A stretch of DNA of 64,000 nt from Daphnia carinata (GCF_022539665.2 NC_081336.1:4418221-4482220), one strand, 5' to 3'. Shown: positions 25,841 to 38,800, counted from the stretch's first letter. Translations and numbers: made by a program. Notes: generated by a model from the sequence alone, not told the origin.

Positions 25841-27796
25841 CCTTTTTACAATTTTCGATGGATGGAGGGCGGATTCGGTGCGGGCGCTGATGCATCCGTG
25901 TGTGGAGAGAAGAAGGAGAAAAGAAACAAGAGAGGTGGGTGGGGGGGAATGAATCAAAAAAAAAAAAAAAAAAAAGAAGAAGAAGAAGATGCAACAAACA
26001 AGAATGAAAATGATGGAAACGGCAATAAAAAAAAAAACGAGAACTTGCCTTATTTCATTGTGTCATTTCTTTGATATCTGCAGTGCATCTGCTGTGAAGC
26101 CTGTGATGTCACGAAATGAAGCGCCCTGTCCAAACTCCTAGACCTTCTTATCAAATTCAGCCGCGCTCTAGCCAGTCTGACAGCTCCATCCATCTGCGTG
26201 TCCCGAAAAAAAAAAAAAAAAATTTCAAATTACCCGAACCAATTGAATACACCCCCCATCGGTATAGCTCCCGGTTGTCAGTGAGGGTCAATACACCGAG
26301 AGTCGATATTGAACTATAGAGCTACGTTCAAAAAAAAAAAAAAAAAAAAGCGATCACGAATTCGATTTTGGATGTAAAAATTCGTAGGATACCAAACAAT
26401 TTCACGCTTACTTCACACCTCCTTCTATCTCTCTCTCTCTCTCTCTGTCTACAAATAAAGACGATTTTCGACTTTCATCTTGTAAAACAAAAACCGGGCA
26501 AAACGACGCGAGAAGTCGAGCAGTCAAACACGACAATCCAAAAAAAAAAAAATAAAAAAAATGCCATTATTAAAAATTCATTTGAAGCTTCGTTCATCAT
26601 TTTTTTTTTTTTTTTTTTTAGCTCTGCCGAAGGGGGAAGAAGAAATGCAAAAAAAAAAAGGTTCAATGTGTTCCAAGGCTGCTGGTGGCTGTTTGATGCG
26701 ATGCGCAGTGTTACAAGTCCACTTGTTTGGGACGGAGAAATCAAGTTCGCTGGCCGCTCAGTTTCTGGCACCGGTTCTGACGGGGGCAGCATCCCTTCGG
26801 ACAAGGAAGCGCCATCTAATAGACAGAGCCGATCACAAATGTCAGTGGCTTTAATATAAACTTGATACAACAACAAAATGTAAAAATTTGCTTTTGGCTT
26901 TTTTTTTTTTTTTTTTTTTTTGTTTCGTCAGGTCTGGACTCGTCCTCTTCATCACGTGCCCGATCGATGCATCACAACGTTGAGACGAGGCAACCTTCCG
27001 GCTGGACTATATTAAAATAGCCCTTCTGGGTACACACGTCAAACTGATAATCACTAATTAAATATGACGATATTCAATGAATCTACAGTATATGTACGAA
27101 CACAGTGTAAACTAGCATTGAAAAACATTGGGTGAGGTCGAGACTGAAAAAAACAACTGACAGCAGATTAACATCCACCTTTAACGTTTTTCTTTTCCAA
27201 CTAGATGACGAAACACGTCGCAGCGTTTTGACTTGCTGCAACTGGTTGGGCTGATGATTGGCGTTCAAACTTGTTGACCGTGACATTCTCTTTGCGTCTA
27301 CAGTCTGCGATACAAAAAGAAAAAAAAAATCAGATACGAAGTATGATGCATATAACCCAATACGTACATGGCTCTCTATGCATTTTCTCCTAGTAAACGC
27401 AGAACAAGTCACGTTGATTGCGATACGAAAATACCCAAACATTTTGGTCATCCGGCTTCCCCGAAATGGCCTCCATGCGCTACTTATTTTTTTTTTTTTC
27501 CTGTCTTATCCTTTCCGTCTTCTTGTTTGCCAAATTTTATATATCTGCCTACAACACGCACTATTTCTTTATATACATCAAATATAGAAACGAGAGGGGA
27601 AAAAAAAAAAAAATAAAATAAAACGGTACAAACAATCGAGAGAAATGAGTTTGGGATGGGGGAAGGGGGGGGGGGATTTGGCTGTCAATTAAAACAGGTG
27701 ATGGCCATAGATTGTTGTACAGAATGTCGTTTTGATGTAGCCTTCTATAGGATATATAGATAAAGGCAATAATATAGCACCCCACCAGTCGACCGG

Positions 27797-27830
27797 ACGG
27801 GGGTGGGGGGGGGGAGGGGGAGGGGGAGGA
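27797..27830 (+). repeat. G-rich tract with G-quadruplex potential
   Basis: Five G runs of four or more bases are separated by single T or A bases. Four or more GGG blocks with one-base loops meet the usual G-quadruplex pattern. Confidence 0.7.
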
Positions 27831-28394
27831 CCTACCATAACGGGACCGTCCTCCATTGCGACGTGAACCGAAAACTTTACTGTACTTGGTTTTTTTGTTT
27901 TTTTCGTTTGATTGTTTTTCTCATTCTCTTCACCGCGTCGTTTTTATAATCAAGAAACCGCTCCAACGGCTCAATCTTTTTTTTAATTTAATTTAATTTA
28001 ATTTAATTTTTTTGTCCTTAGCTGTACTATCGTTGAAAAAATAAATAAATAAATAAAATGGAATAATCCGCATCGGCTCAATTATGTTTATACCTGAAAA
28101 GCCCAGCGATGTGCGGAAATAATTCTCCGGCACTATTTAACGTCTTTATTGGTCCACCTTTCTCTTACACTAAACCACTGCAGAATTTGTTCTCATTTAA
28201 AAAAAAAAAATATTTTGGCCGATTGAGGACGGCCAGATGCTGAAAAACGAATCATTTGTTAAACCGATAGAGAATTTTGAAATGATGTAGTTAAAAAAAA
28301 AAGAAAAAAAAAAGGGGCGATTGAACGCCAGACTAAAATTGAGAACACGAAAATAACAGCTGCCTCTCTTCTTCTGGGTTACTACCTGGATCTG

Positions 28395-28425
<31 letters not shown>

Positions 28426-28443
28426 ATAATAATAATAATAATG
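28395..28443 (+). repeat. Poly(A) plus (AAT)n microsatellite
   Basis: About 29 A bases run directly into six or seven AAT units. Confidence 0.85.
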
Positions 28444-29464
28444 ATGACGTCTTGACTCGATTTTCTCCTGGTCTCTACAACGATGACGTCAGGCGAAAAC
28501 AGCGTGACTTGGAAGCCGAACGCCCCACACGGCTCATCTACCATCTGAAGACGAACGGACAGAGCTGAGTGAACTTAATATAGTAAGACTTGGTGTGTAA
28601 CATTCACACACTCAAAGTCCGTCCTTCCTTCCTTTTTTCTCATTCTCTCTCTTTCTTCTCTCTGTTCTTTTCGTTCACTTGAAACTCCGCCTCTCTGGTC
28701 GATTGGCTCCGCCCACGCTGCTCAACTCATCCGCACTCGGCGCTGACGGATCGTACACCGGTCCCCTCCCCCCCCTCCTCCTCCCTCCGTCGCTCTAGCA
28801 GTCGACAATCGCCTAGTTATATACCTGGGCACGCTGGTGGCTGTCACAGTACATTCAGCCGCTTGGCTCCGTACGAGAAACACCTACGAGACATTTCTCT
28901 CTCCCTCTCTCTCTCTGTCTCTCCCATTCCTTCTTTTTCGCATTCCCCCACCTCACTCGTCGGTTGATTGCTCCCTCGTACTCTCCCGAATTTTTTTTTT
29001 TTTAAACATCACCCACACAAACTGAAATTCCCAATTTCGGTCATTGGATCTTTGTTCCGCTTTTGAAGAGAAAACCAACGAGAAAACTAGTTTGATTTGT
29101 TTGAAATCTTATCCTTAAAAAGAAGAAAAAAAAATGTCTCCGAAACTAGACCCCACCGGCCTTTACTAAAAGGAGTGATCTCGATTTCCACCCCCGCCGC
29201 CAAACACTCAACTTCCGTCTCCTTTTTAACCCCTCCATTGCGGTGCGCGTTTCATACACAACACACACATACACACAGCTCTCAGAAAAAAAAGAAAGAA
29301 AAAAGACAGACGAGCCAAACACGATGCAGAATACAATGGTCCAAACGAATGTCCCACTCGATCCAACCGGCCTCTACTAAAAAAAAAAAAAAAAAGAAAA
29401 CGTGACGAATTGAAGAGTACACGGAAAACAACAACAACAACAACAACGACAACAAGAGAAAACC

Positions 29465-32212
29465 ATGCGGAATGCTTCCATTTGGCGGACGCCAGCCTGT
29501 GACAATCGGTGGCGCAGACGAACATCACCGGCGTTCGTCGTGTTGGCCTTTTTTGGTCTGTGCTTGGCGGTGACGCAGGCCGAGGATGGCTACTCGATTC
29601 CGGCCGACGCCATCCGCATCCGAACGGAGGAGCTGGGAGCCGACCGACTGACGCAACACCTGGCCGTGCTGATGGCGAGCGGCGGCACCAACGTCAGCGC
29701 CAACAGTTTGGACGTAGGTGATCCAATGGACGAGCGAGACAATCACGTCAACGGCGAAGCGCAGCAAGGTGAACTTGAAGAACTTGAAGAACGAGTTGGT
29801 CAAGCAGACGACCGCCACCTTCCCACGGCTCTGGTCAGGCTCAACGCTTTACTACGGGCCGCGGAAGAGCGCAAAGAGCGGCTAGAATCAAACGCCGCCA
29901 CGTCTCGTCTACTCTCCATCAACCGGGGTGGATTCTTCCGCGGATGTAAGTTTTCTTTTTGTTTATAATTTTTTTATTTTTCATTATTCTATTAAGGTAG
30001 ATTTGATTTATTGCGTTTGCCCCCCCCCCCCCCCCAAAAAAAAAAAATAGCATTTGGCAAAATAGTTTCGCTTCCGTAAACGCGTATAGTTTGTTGTATT
30101 TATCATTACGTCAGTCCTTTTTTAGGGCATTAAAGAGCTTTGTTTGTACAAGAGCACGTCCTTAAATTCATCTGACAAGCCCAATTGAAAAGCGTGAATA
30201 ATCGAAAATCAAGAGTAACAAATAGAAAAAGCAAAAAACACGTTAGACAGAGAGAGAGAGAGAGAGAGAGAAAAGAAATGCAATTATTTATCATAAAAAT
30301 TACTTGACCGCGATTGAAAACTGAAAATGGCCAAAGTGAAAGGCAACTGCGTTGCAAGTTTCAACTTTCACGCAACACATGACCCTCCTTTACCTACACT
30401 CGTGTTCTTACGTCGCCAGCATAAAGTAGACAATTCATTTTTCGTTTTTTTTTGTTTTTTTTTGCCCCTTCTTTCGACATGATTTTCTTGGAATCGATTT
30501 TGTAAAGCGTATTATTGCTTCTACCAATTGTTGTCAAAGTCAAACGTCATTTTCACTGTCAGGCGTAGCATAGCGGCGTTTGCGATTAGCGTTTCGGAGT
30601 AAGCCTCAACCCGTAGCCTTTCGTGTTGTCATTGATACGTTTGGAAATTCTCGGATCTGGGACTGACCAGTGCCAAATTGTGATGTCATCATTCGTGACC
30701 TACTTATGGTAAACAAGAAGTGGGTAGAACGTCGATGTCGGCAGCGCACGACCAAGTAAGACAAGCCACCAGCGTGGAAAAAAAAAAAAAAGCAAAAAAC
30801 AAAACCGAAACACAGAATAAAATAAAAGAAAGAAAAAAGTAAAACAGGCAACAGACGAAGAGAAAGAGGCCGAAATGAAGAATGGGAAATGCCAGCCGTG
30901 AGGGTGATTGGTTATTGTTATTGAACGTGATCTTGTCGAGACAGGCATTTTTTTTTTTTTTTTTGCCTGTGTTGTTGTTTTCGTACCTTTCGTTAAAGAC
31001 CCTCAATGTCTCACGGCTTCTTATGCAATTTTCTCCGGAATTCACGCCGTTCCTAGATCGTTGCCGTGCTCCATTTTGCTCGGTTTTGATTTTCGGACGA
31101 ATCGTTGTGTGCGATCTTGTGGTGTTTGTCACCTGACACGTTTAGCTTCAGCGTTTAGTCAATCAAAACACCCCGAGAACAGTAAGACTAAAATCAAGGG
31201 TCAAAATGACATAGAAATTTTTTTTTAAAAAATACTTAAATCAAATTCTGGAAAACCGGTTCGTGTTTCTTTTTTTTTTTTTTTTTTCCTCCCACTTAAG
31301 TGTATCGGAAATAATGCGAAGGTTTGGGCGTTGTCAATGACAGCATGCACACAATCTGCAAGGAATTCTGTTTGTTTTTTTTCTTCTTCCCCGACAGAAA
31401 TGTAATACCGAATTGATAGCGACTAGCCTATTTATCATTTTCATCTAGGTTGCATTCTGTAGGCCTTTAACAACTCAATGATTAATTTAAAAAAAAAAAA
31501 ATAAAAAAAAAAAAAAAAAGGAGAAACGCCTTTAATAGAAATTAGAAATGAATTTCTCTGTTCACACCCATTTTCACACTAACCGTTTTTCCTTTTGTTT
31601 TTTTTTTCTATCCTTGCAGTATTGGTCGTCTGGGTGCCGGTCAGCTTCCTGTTACCTACACTCGCCCACCGTCGTCCGGCTTATTATCGAGCTCGATCCA
31701 GTCGCGGAAGGAAGCATTTCACAGACGATAATAACATCATCGTCGACAAGCCAAACGTCAAGCCGGCAAAGATGGCACATTTCGACTACGATGCCGACTC
31801 TCCCGACTATAAGTTCGAATCACATTACGGACCTTTGCTGTCGCGATTGGAAGCCTACTTCACGCTGATGCGGATCGATAACATTCACTGCCGCTGGAAG
31901 CTGCTCTGCTACGCCAGCCGGCAGCCAGACGCGTATCAGCCGCTGTCCAGTCTGTTCCGCAGGCTCTTCGAGCGCAGCAGTAAGCCGGCGGCGGCGAAAC
32001 CGATCAATCAGCAGAGCTATCACCCGGCTCTGAAGAAATTCTTTACGTACGTCTGGGCCGACAAGAAAGGCTCTCGCTTCACGTCGTCCGAACAGTGCGA
32101 CGCCGAGTACAGAATGTGCCCGACACCCGTCAATCGCCTCATCCGCATGGACATGATCCGCTTTTGGCAGAAACTATCGAAACGCTTCGCTATCCAACTT
32201 CAGGACGAGTGA
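29465..32212 (+). CDS. Uncharacterised arthropod secreted or membrane protein, two exons
   Basis: Exons 29465-29945 and 31620-32212 join (GGA T|TA TTG) to 357 aa. The ATG has a good context (AAACC before it). Residues 1-40 look like a signal sequence: basic start, FVVLAFFGLCLAVTQA, then EDG. Residues 41-155 are acidic and polar with a run of Glu. A second hydrophobic stretch straddles the splice site (LLVVWVPVSFLLPTL, about 162-176). The C-terminal region has four cysteines in two pairs (IHCRWKLLCYA and QCDAEYRMCP) flanking HPALKKFFTYVWADKKG. This pattern resembles an uncharacterised family seen in insects and crustaceans, but I cannot name it. The 1.67-kb intron is far longer than those of the other genes. 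GC content rises sharply in the exons, which supports coding. Confidence 0.8.
29946..31619 (+). other. Long intron of the 29465 gene
   Basis: The donor is T|GTAAGTTT and the acceptor TTGCAG|T. It contains an AG microsatellite near 30247-30270, a C15/A11 junction near 30022-30050, and T/A runs. No nested gene was recognised. Confidence 0.7.
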
Positions 32213-32338
32213 GCCTCTCAACTCACTGGAAGGCAAAAATCACCTGCATCATCATTTGAATATCATTTTTATTTTTTTTTTTTTTCTCATCGGCAGTTTC
32301 AGCACATTTTGGTCTTTCTATCCATTTTTCAGCCATTT

Positions 32339-32340
<2 letters not shown>

Positions 32341-32377
<37 letters not shown>
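32341..32377 (+). repeat. Poly(T) tract, 37 T
   Basis: It is the longest homopolymer noticed in the window, about 130 bp after the stop codon of the 29465 gene. Confidence 0.9.
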
Positions 32378-32379
<2 letters not shown>

Positions 32380-33122
32380 AAAGGCCCTTCTTGAGATTAA
32401 TTGGATTTATTTTATTCAGCGACGTAATGGCTTCTAAACGTGATAATAACTAGGTAAAGACGGTTTCGTGCAGACGGGGGAGTGGAAGGTTTTTTGTTTT
32501 TGTTTTGTTTCAAGAGGGAAAGATAGTGACATCTAGCGAATACGGATGTCTTTATATGTGAATATAACCTATTTCCGGGGCAGGTCGAAAGCAATTCGAA
32601 AAAATTGCTCCTTCCCGAAAGAATTAATTATTAATTATCAAACGACAAAAAAAAAAAAAAATATTCAGAAGAAATCGAGAACGGCAAAAGAAAAAACAAG
32701 TAAAAGAAAATATTAAATTCTAAATAATACTAAAAATAAAAAAAAAAAATAATAATAATAAGATACAGAGACAGAGAGAAAATTATTATTTTTCTATTTA
32801 TATTTAAGACTAAATGAAGATCAGGGTTAGTAATTGATGATTGCGTCCACGCCAAGATTCCTATAAATGCGTGTGTAAATTGTACGGCTCTCACTTCACC
32901 AGCCGCATCTGAGGTATGGAGATTTACGTTGTACGGAAGAAGACGGCAAAAAATAGCCACGAGAGTCGTACTCATGTACCATGTAGCCCTGAAACCTGTT
33001 GGGTAACAAATAAGAACAACGAAAAAAGAAAAAAAATTAATAAAAGCAAAAAATATACGCAAAGCGAAAAAATCACGATATCCAAGTATCTTTGGTGTAT
33101 TTCATTTCTTTCACTATTTCAA

Positions 33123-33391
33123 TGAATCGATGCCAATTCAAGGGTTTCCAATTATTCGATACGATCGCCGAAACGCAATACGTCTTGATATTGGCATTCA
33201 TCCGATTTCGCAAACAGGCTAAAGATGGCTACAGGGCAGCTCGAGTTAAACAGCAAATTAAACGAACAAATGAAGCCCTGATTTTTTATTCAAACACAGC
33301 AAACGCCTTGAGAGAAAAACAAATGAGATTGAATCACCAGATCCGAGAAGTAAATACGGAAATTACGCGTCCATTACTGAACAATAAATAA
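33123..33391 (+). CDS. Possible small ORF, 89 codons, basic coiled-coil-like
   Basis: The frame is free of the homopolymer bias around it. It encodes a Lys/Arg/Gln-rich, heptad-compatible peptide (KQAKDGYRAARVKQQIKRTN, then LREKQMRLNHQIREV). A possible splice acceptor (TTCAAG) lies just inside it. No homologue is recognised and it may be a transposon or gene remnant. It ends 10 bases before a second open frame. Confidence 0.25.
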
Positions 33392-33401
33392 ATCGCAGAC
33401 A

Positions 33402-33542
33402 ATGGATTGGTCTCTCCTTCGTGCTGATCGGATTCAACGCCAACGTCGTGATCCGTCCTACGATCGAGCTCAATCAAAAGATCGAAATCAATGGAGGCTG
33501 TCTTTGTATTTCTTCGTAATAGCACATAATTTCATCCAATAG
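33402..33542 (+). CDS. Possible small ORF, 46 codons
   Basis: It encodes MDWSLLRADRIQRQRRDPSY and continues with more Arg/Gln-rich sequence, unlike the low-complexity surroundings. It follows the 33123-33391 frame closely in another frame, so both may be pieces of one decayed coding region. Function is unknown. Confidence 0.2.
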   Translation: MDWSLLRADRIQRQRRDPSYDRAQSKDRNQWRLSLYFFVIAHNFIQ

Positions 33543-35585
33543 GAAGGCAAATATGACTAAAAATTAGCTAAACTATGTGGTTGGCCGACATGATTCTATT
33601 CTTCAATCAATAACGATTCAGTCTAAACAAATTAGCATATGCCAGAGTGGCTTAACTCCCAACACATTCGGCGACTACACTGCAGAATAGGGGGGGGGGG
33701 GGAGTTCAACGAACTGCACTCACGCCGTCAGCTAATATTGAAATTGGTACCATCTCAAAGCGAATGGCCTTAAACCCAATGCTAACCATAGCGTGAAAGA
33801 CAGGTAACATGTAGCTATCTATACACACACAATACGTGTGCAGTATTTTAAGGTGATGCGAACAACTCCATTCGGGTCATATGGCTCGTTCTCGCGGTTA
33901 CGCCGCACCGTTCGGTTAAACGACGAGGGGTAGTTTAAACCCGCGTTCGCTAGTAAAAACGCTGTTGCGTCTGTTTTAAACGTGGCAATTTGCCAACTTA
34001 TTTCATTTTCTTTTTCTTTTTTTTTATAAAGGAGGCGTTATGATGGTGAAGGAGGAGAAAATAGGGCTGTACCGGTACGTCACCGATGACGTCAATGTTT
34101 TGTTGGACTCGCTGCGGCACGGTGAGCAGGGCAAGGGCAAAGACCGGCAGTAACCCACTGAAAAAAAAAAAAATGAGAAGAAAAAATAAAATATATATAT
34201 AAAAAAAAAAATACCTGACGTATAAAGACAGCCCGATAATGTTTTGGAGAACCAGAACCAGAACAAGAGACGAAGCGTTAGCCGACAGCACGTCCCTGTA
34301 CGCTGAGTACACACAACAGCCCTGCAGGGGGGTAAAAAAAAAAAAAAAAGAGAAAAAAAAAAAGCCAATAACATTGATGCCGTCCATTTGTTGGCAATTA
34401 CTGCATTTGCTTTCCTCTTCTTTTTATTTTGTTTTTGAAAAAAACAAACAATTCTTTTATTTGTTACTAACCAAGCGAAAGGAATGGTCAATGAAAAACA
34501 ACAGACCAACGTCATGTGCAAAGTAATCGCCAGTGTTAAGTAAGCGTACTCTAAAGGAAAAAAAAAAAGATAAAAAAATAATACGGGGATTAACCAAAAC
34601 AAACCCCAGCCCCTCTCCTCCTAAAAAATGAAGAAAAAAAAAACGAGAAAAAAATAAAACAAATTTGAATTAAAATTAAAACCACCTATCCTAGCTGGTT
34701 TAACCGGTCACCGAATTGCTGCTTCCCTTTACATTTATACAATGCCAAACAACATCAACTACGGCCATCGAAAACAACTGGAAAAAAATAAAAAAATAAA
34801 TAAAAATGAATTAAAGCAGGGGAACAAGGACGGACAAGCTAATAATTATCACATCTCCCCAGAGTTGCAGTGCAAGTCCTACGTGTATGAATGTAACGCA
34901 CTGTACAATGTGTACATACCTCAGCTGTTTTCGTTGGAGACGCTGTGCATGTTCAGGGGAGAATTATAAGTGGTCGGCGACTTTGCGGAGGAAATGCTGC
35001 CGACACATGTCGTCCGGAATCTGTCCCCCCCTCCCTTCCACCTACCACGATGATAAATATAAAGAAAAAGTAATGCGTGTATATAAACAGATTTACTGTA
35101 CACGCAGGGAGGGAGGAAATTTACAGACGGAGGGAAGAGCAAAAAAAAAAAAAGAGAAACAATTTAATAATATTAAAAATAATAATAATACGAATAAATG
35201 AACTAAAAATATTAAATATCTTATTAAAATGCTCTTGTCTAGAATTTGGATTTTCAAAAGGTTTTGCGACTGAAATCCTACACGTTGTAGTTTTAACCGC
35301 TTTAGCAATGTTAGGCGACATCTAGCTGGATTCCATAAGAATGATTGATGCAAAGTTCCAAAGCCTCCTAGCTACGTGGCAGGGTACAAAAAAAAAAGTC
35401 CCGTCTAAATTAAAAATAATTGTACAAAAATATATATATATATTTATATGTGAAGCGAGAGATAGTCTTGTGTTTTGCGGTGCTGATATCACAAAATGCA
35501 GGGCAGTTAGAGGCTATTCTTATTATTATATCCCCACAATAGTTACAACAGGTATATAATAATAAGAGCAAGGCCCGATAAAGGG

Positions 35586-35611
35586 ATGTGTGTGTGTGTG
35601 TGTGTGTGTGT
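35586..35611 (+). repeat. (TG)n microsatellite
   Basis: About 12 TG units. Confidence 0.9.
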
Positions 35612-35681
35612 TGAGAACAGGGAACCTCAGTTTATGTCTATATACGCATACACGTATATAGATATATTCAAGAGCGGCCCG

Positions 35682-35706
35682 GAGGTGAATGACCGACAGT
35701 GACCCC
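35682..35706 (-). promoter_or_regulatory. Repeated EcRE-like element, copy 3 (inverted)
   Basis: On the minus strand it reads TCGGTCATTCACC then TCCGGGCCGCTC. This matches copy 1 (18745-18768) over its whole length except for one indel and one substitution, although the copies are 17 kb apart. Confidence 0.4.
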
Positions 35707-35795
35707 CCTTCTTTTCTTCTTCTTCTACTTCTCTTCTTTTTCTTTTTTTTTTTTTTTACCTTTTCTCTGTGACTGAATGCCTGTCTGCATTTACT

Positions 35796-35819
35796 ATGTG
35801 TGTGTGTGTGTGTGTGTGT
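35796..35819 (+). repeat. (TG)n microsatellite
   Basis: About 12 TG units. Confidence 0.9.
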
Positions 35820-38800
35820 ACGAGTATGGGGGCTGTGGCTATAGCATAGCTGCTGGAGAAAATACAATTCTTCTTCCACGATGGCTAATGGTGACCGCCC
35901 GCTCGCTCACCTGAACGGCTCAAACATATGTCCAGATCCACTAGCATAATATCAACCCACCCGTAGCCGTTCGTTTCCACTATCATCCTCCTTCCTTCTC
36001 AATCATCATCCCCTTTCCTCGTGCTGTTGCGTGGCTGCGAGAAACACAAAAGACGAAGCCAAGAGAGCACCACCAGAAAGCAGTATAAACGACAGAAAAA
36101 GAGGAGTATAAATTTGTCGGTCACGACACGCCGACAACGCAACGCGGAAGTCGTGCGGTTTTTTGGCACTAGAAACAGCAGGAGGTGCATCCAGTATAGG
36201 AGGTCCAGCAATGAACGACCAATGTACATAGACGTGTGTTGTCTGTGTGTGTGTGTGTGTAGGTATACCAAAACATGCAGACAGCGTTCCATATGCTCAA
36301 ACAGCCGAAAAACCATGACAGCAGCTGCTGTCTATATACTGTTGGTTGTTGTTCGTTTTTTTTTTCTTTTGTTTCTTTTCGGCGATGCTTGAATGTGCCT
36401 TTATAACTTATGCAATTTTTTGCTTTCAGACGAATTTTCGATGTGATGATATCAGAGGCGTTTTTGAGATGAAAATGTGCATTGTTGATAAATCGTATGT
36501 GGTATTCACAGTTGGGAACAGGGCACTTTGTCATCTATAATTATTAACTTCCCTTTGGGGTTTCCTCGCGAGATAACTCGTTAACTTAAATTTTGAGTTG
36601 GAAAAAAAAAAGAATGTTTCATTAAGTAAACCTTTAATCAATGTCTCTGGATCGAAATCCAGTTTTCATCATACGAATATAAAACGAGTCACTTGACTTG
36701 CTTTTTTTTGAACCCCTCCCTATTTGGGAACGGATTTTCTACGGGCAAGTGTATACATTAATGCTATTGCTAAATGAAACTTGCTTTATCTGTGCAACTG
36801 TATAGTGCTTCCTTTTCTTTTAACATGTCTATCTAATGAAGCCCAGGTGGGAAACAATTCAATTGTAGCTGCGGACAGTAAGACGTCGGCTGACCGGTGG
36901 GTGACCCCAGCATTGGCCGTTTTTTCTTTCTTCTTTTCTAAACGTATAAATCAATAATAAAAAATTAGAATAATAGTAGAAAAGAGTCGATGGCCCTTTG
37001 TCTTATTTGTGTTTCCCTTGAAACTTAATTAGTCACAGATTTTTTTTTTTTCAGATCGACGTTGATACAATCTTCGAAGGGAGAATGCACTTCAGCCACT
37101 TTGCACACGATAAGTACGGGCATCAAATAATAAAAGAAAAACCTGAAGTAGAAAATATATATGCACGAGTGACATGCACAACGTATACCCTATATCTGAC
37201 CTAAGTTGACCTACTTTATGACCCAGTTCCTTTTTTTTTTCTCATCCTTCACGGTTTTTTTTTTCATTCGTTTCTTTCTCTTTATTTGCCCATCGATTTG
37301 TTTCCTTTCTATTGAGATCCCGTTTAAAATCTCCAATTGGCGGCTGTACCAACAGCACCTCTTTTTACTCCCATTCATTTCGCATTGTATGGAACTAGAA
37401 CTGGAAGGTTCGATGTTGACCTGGTTCGAAAATCCGGCAGATAAAAGGTCCATTTTCCTATTTTTCATTGATGCTTCTTCTTTTTCCTTGTAAGATAATT
37501 TCCGCCTTTCGGTTAAGGATTGTAAGACAGCCCGACAATAACTCAATAAGAAAGGAGACAAATGGACGGTAGTGCAAAAAGAGGTCAAATCGGGTCATAC
37601 CTGGTCCACGCAAAGGTCGATCATGCAGCAAAACAAAAAACGCGTCCAATGCATCATGTTTGTTTATAGGCATAGGATATTTGGGTAGTGCTACATTGCA
37701 ACCGAGAAATGCGGTCCTTCACGGCTGAAACAATTGACACCGATATGGTTATCATAATTCAACTGCTATTTTTTGTGTTCTCTAAGTGACTGACCCCCCT
37801 AACAACTATTCACGTATATAACCGTAAAGGAACCAACAGAACAGGTATATTTGTTTAACATTTTACCTGTTCTAGCTGTCCTTTTACAAGAAGAACGGTT
37901 AGGAGGAAATTTTTAAAAATTATTTGATAAGCTGTGATTAATTAATTTCTTATATTTGCGCAATGTCAGATGTAAGGCCGTGACGTCGCTGCAAACTGAT
38001 ACTTCCCGTAGCTCAGCTAACTCCTCCTTTAAAAATTATTAAATGATTAATATTCCATCTAAGTTGTTTATGATTCGTGAATTGAACGAAGCAGCTCAAG
38101 AATATGTTTGGGGATCGCAACTATCCCACCTCATGCATATCACATTGTTTTACCACGCATTTAGGTAGGTTGTATTTTTTTTTTATTTCGTCGGCAAAGG
38201 TCACAAGTAAATTTGGCTGCTGCTGTAACGTTAAATGCACCTCCCCAATGGCCGTGTACATTTGTAGACTATGATGGAAATCTGAGTTGTTTTCTCTGCG
38301 CTAGGAAAGTACTGGAAACAGTATTATCGGCTTCTGGGCCACACTTCCTCGTCCTTCATCATCCTTCGCATAAACGAGTTCAAACTAGGTTAATGCTTGA
38401 GGCAAATACGACCAAAACTTAGGCTACTACACGTCTTCCAGGAAGTGCACCTCTTTTGAAAACGGATTTCATAAAAGAAGATCAGACTTTTATCAGCGGC
38501 AAAAATGCACCATGAACTAACCAGGGAGTTTAAGCCTCCTGTGTGCATAAAACATCGCAATAACGCATATACGCGTGTCGTTTGAAGACTTTTTGTGCCA
38601 ATGTGTTCCGATTAGCGCTTTGAAAAACGTCAAACATTTAGCTCATAAGCGATTAATTTTTTTATGCCTTATTTCTTACCATAACGTTTTTATTTCTTAT
38701 TGTTATTCAACACTATTGAATTTTGACACGAAGAGCTGAAGATTTCTGTCACCTTCAGATCGAGAGGGAACGTCATCATCCCCATAGGTTGAACAAGCGT

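Larger units (their letters stand above)
17776..29464. other. Gene desert saturated with homopolymers and microsatellites
   Basis: Across about 11.7 kb I find no exon with family motifs. From about 18.6 kb onward almost every few hundred bases holds an A/T run of 10-30 bases, CA/TG, AG/CT, TA or TTC repeats, and C or G runs. ORFs of up to 169 codons here are almost all homopolymer artefacts rich in Phe, Lys and Ser. The right end (about 28.5-29.46 kb) is probably promoter and 5' UTR of the gene starting at 29465. A moderately complex block at 26670-26860 lacks recognisable coding content. Confidence 0.6.

Noticed and set aside
26475-26876. Moderately complex block at 26670-26860, open on both strands
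   Set aside because: It looked coding at first, but has no family resemblance, no convincing splice pair and T/A runs on both sides.
34024-34602. 192-codon minus-strand ORF rich in Phe/Leu that mimics a membrane protein
   Set aside because: The hydrophobicity is produced by poly-A tracts read in reverse. The order and spacing do not resemble any membrane family.
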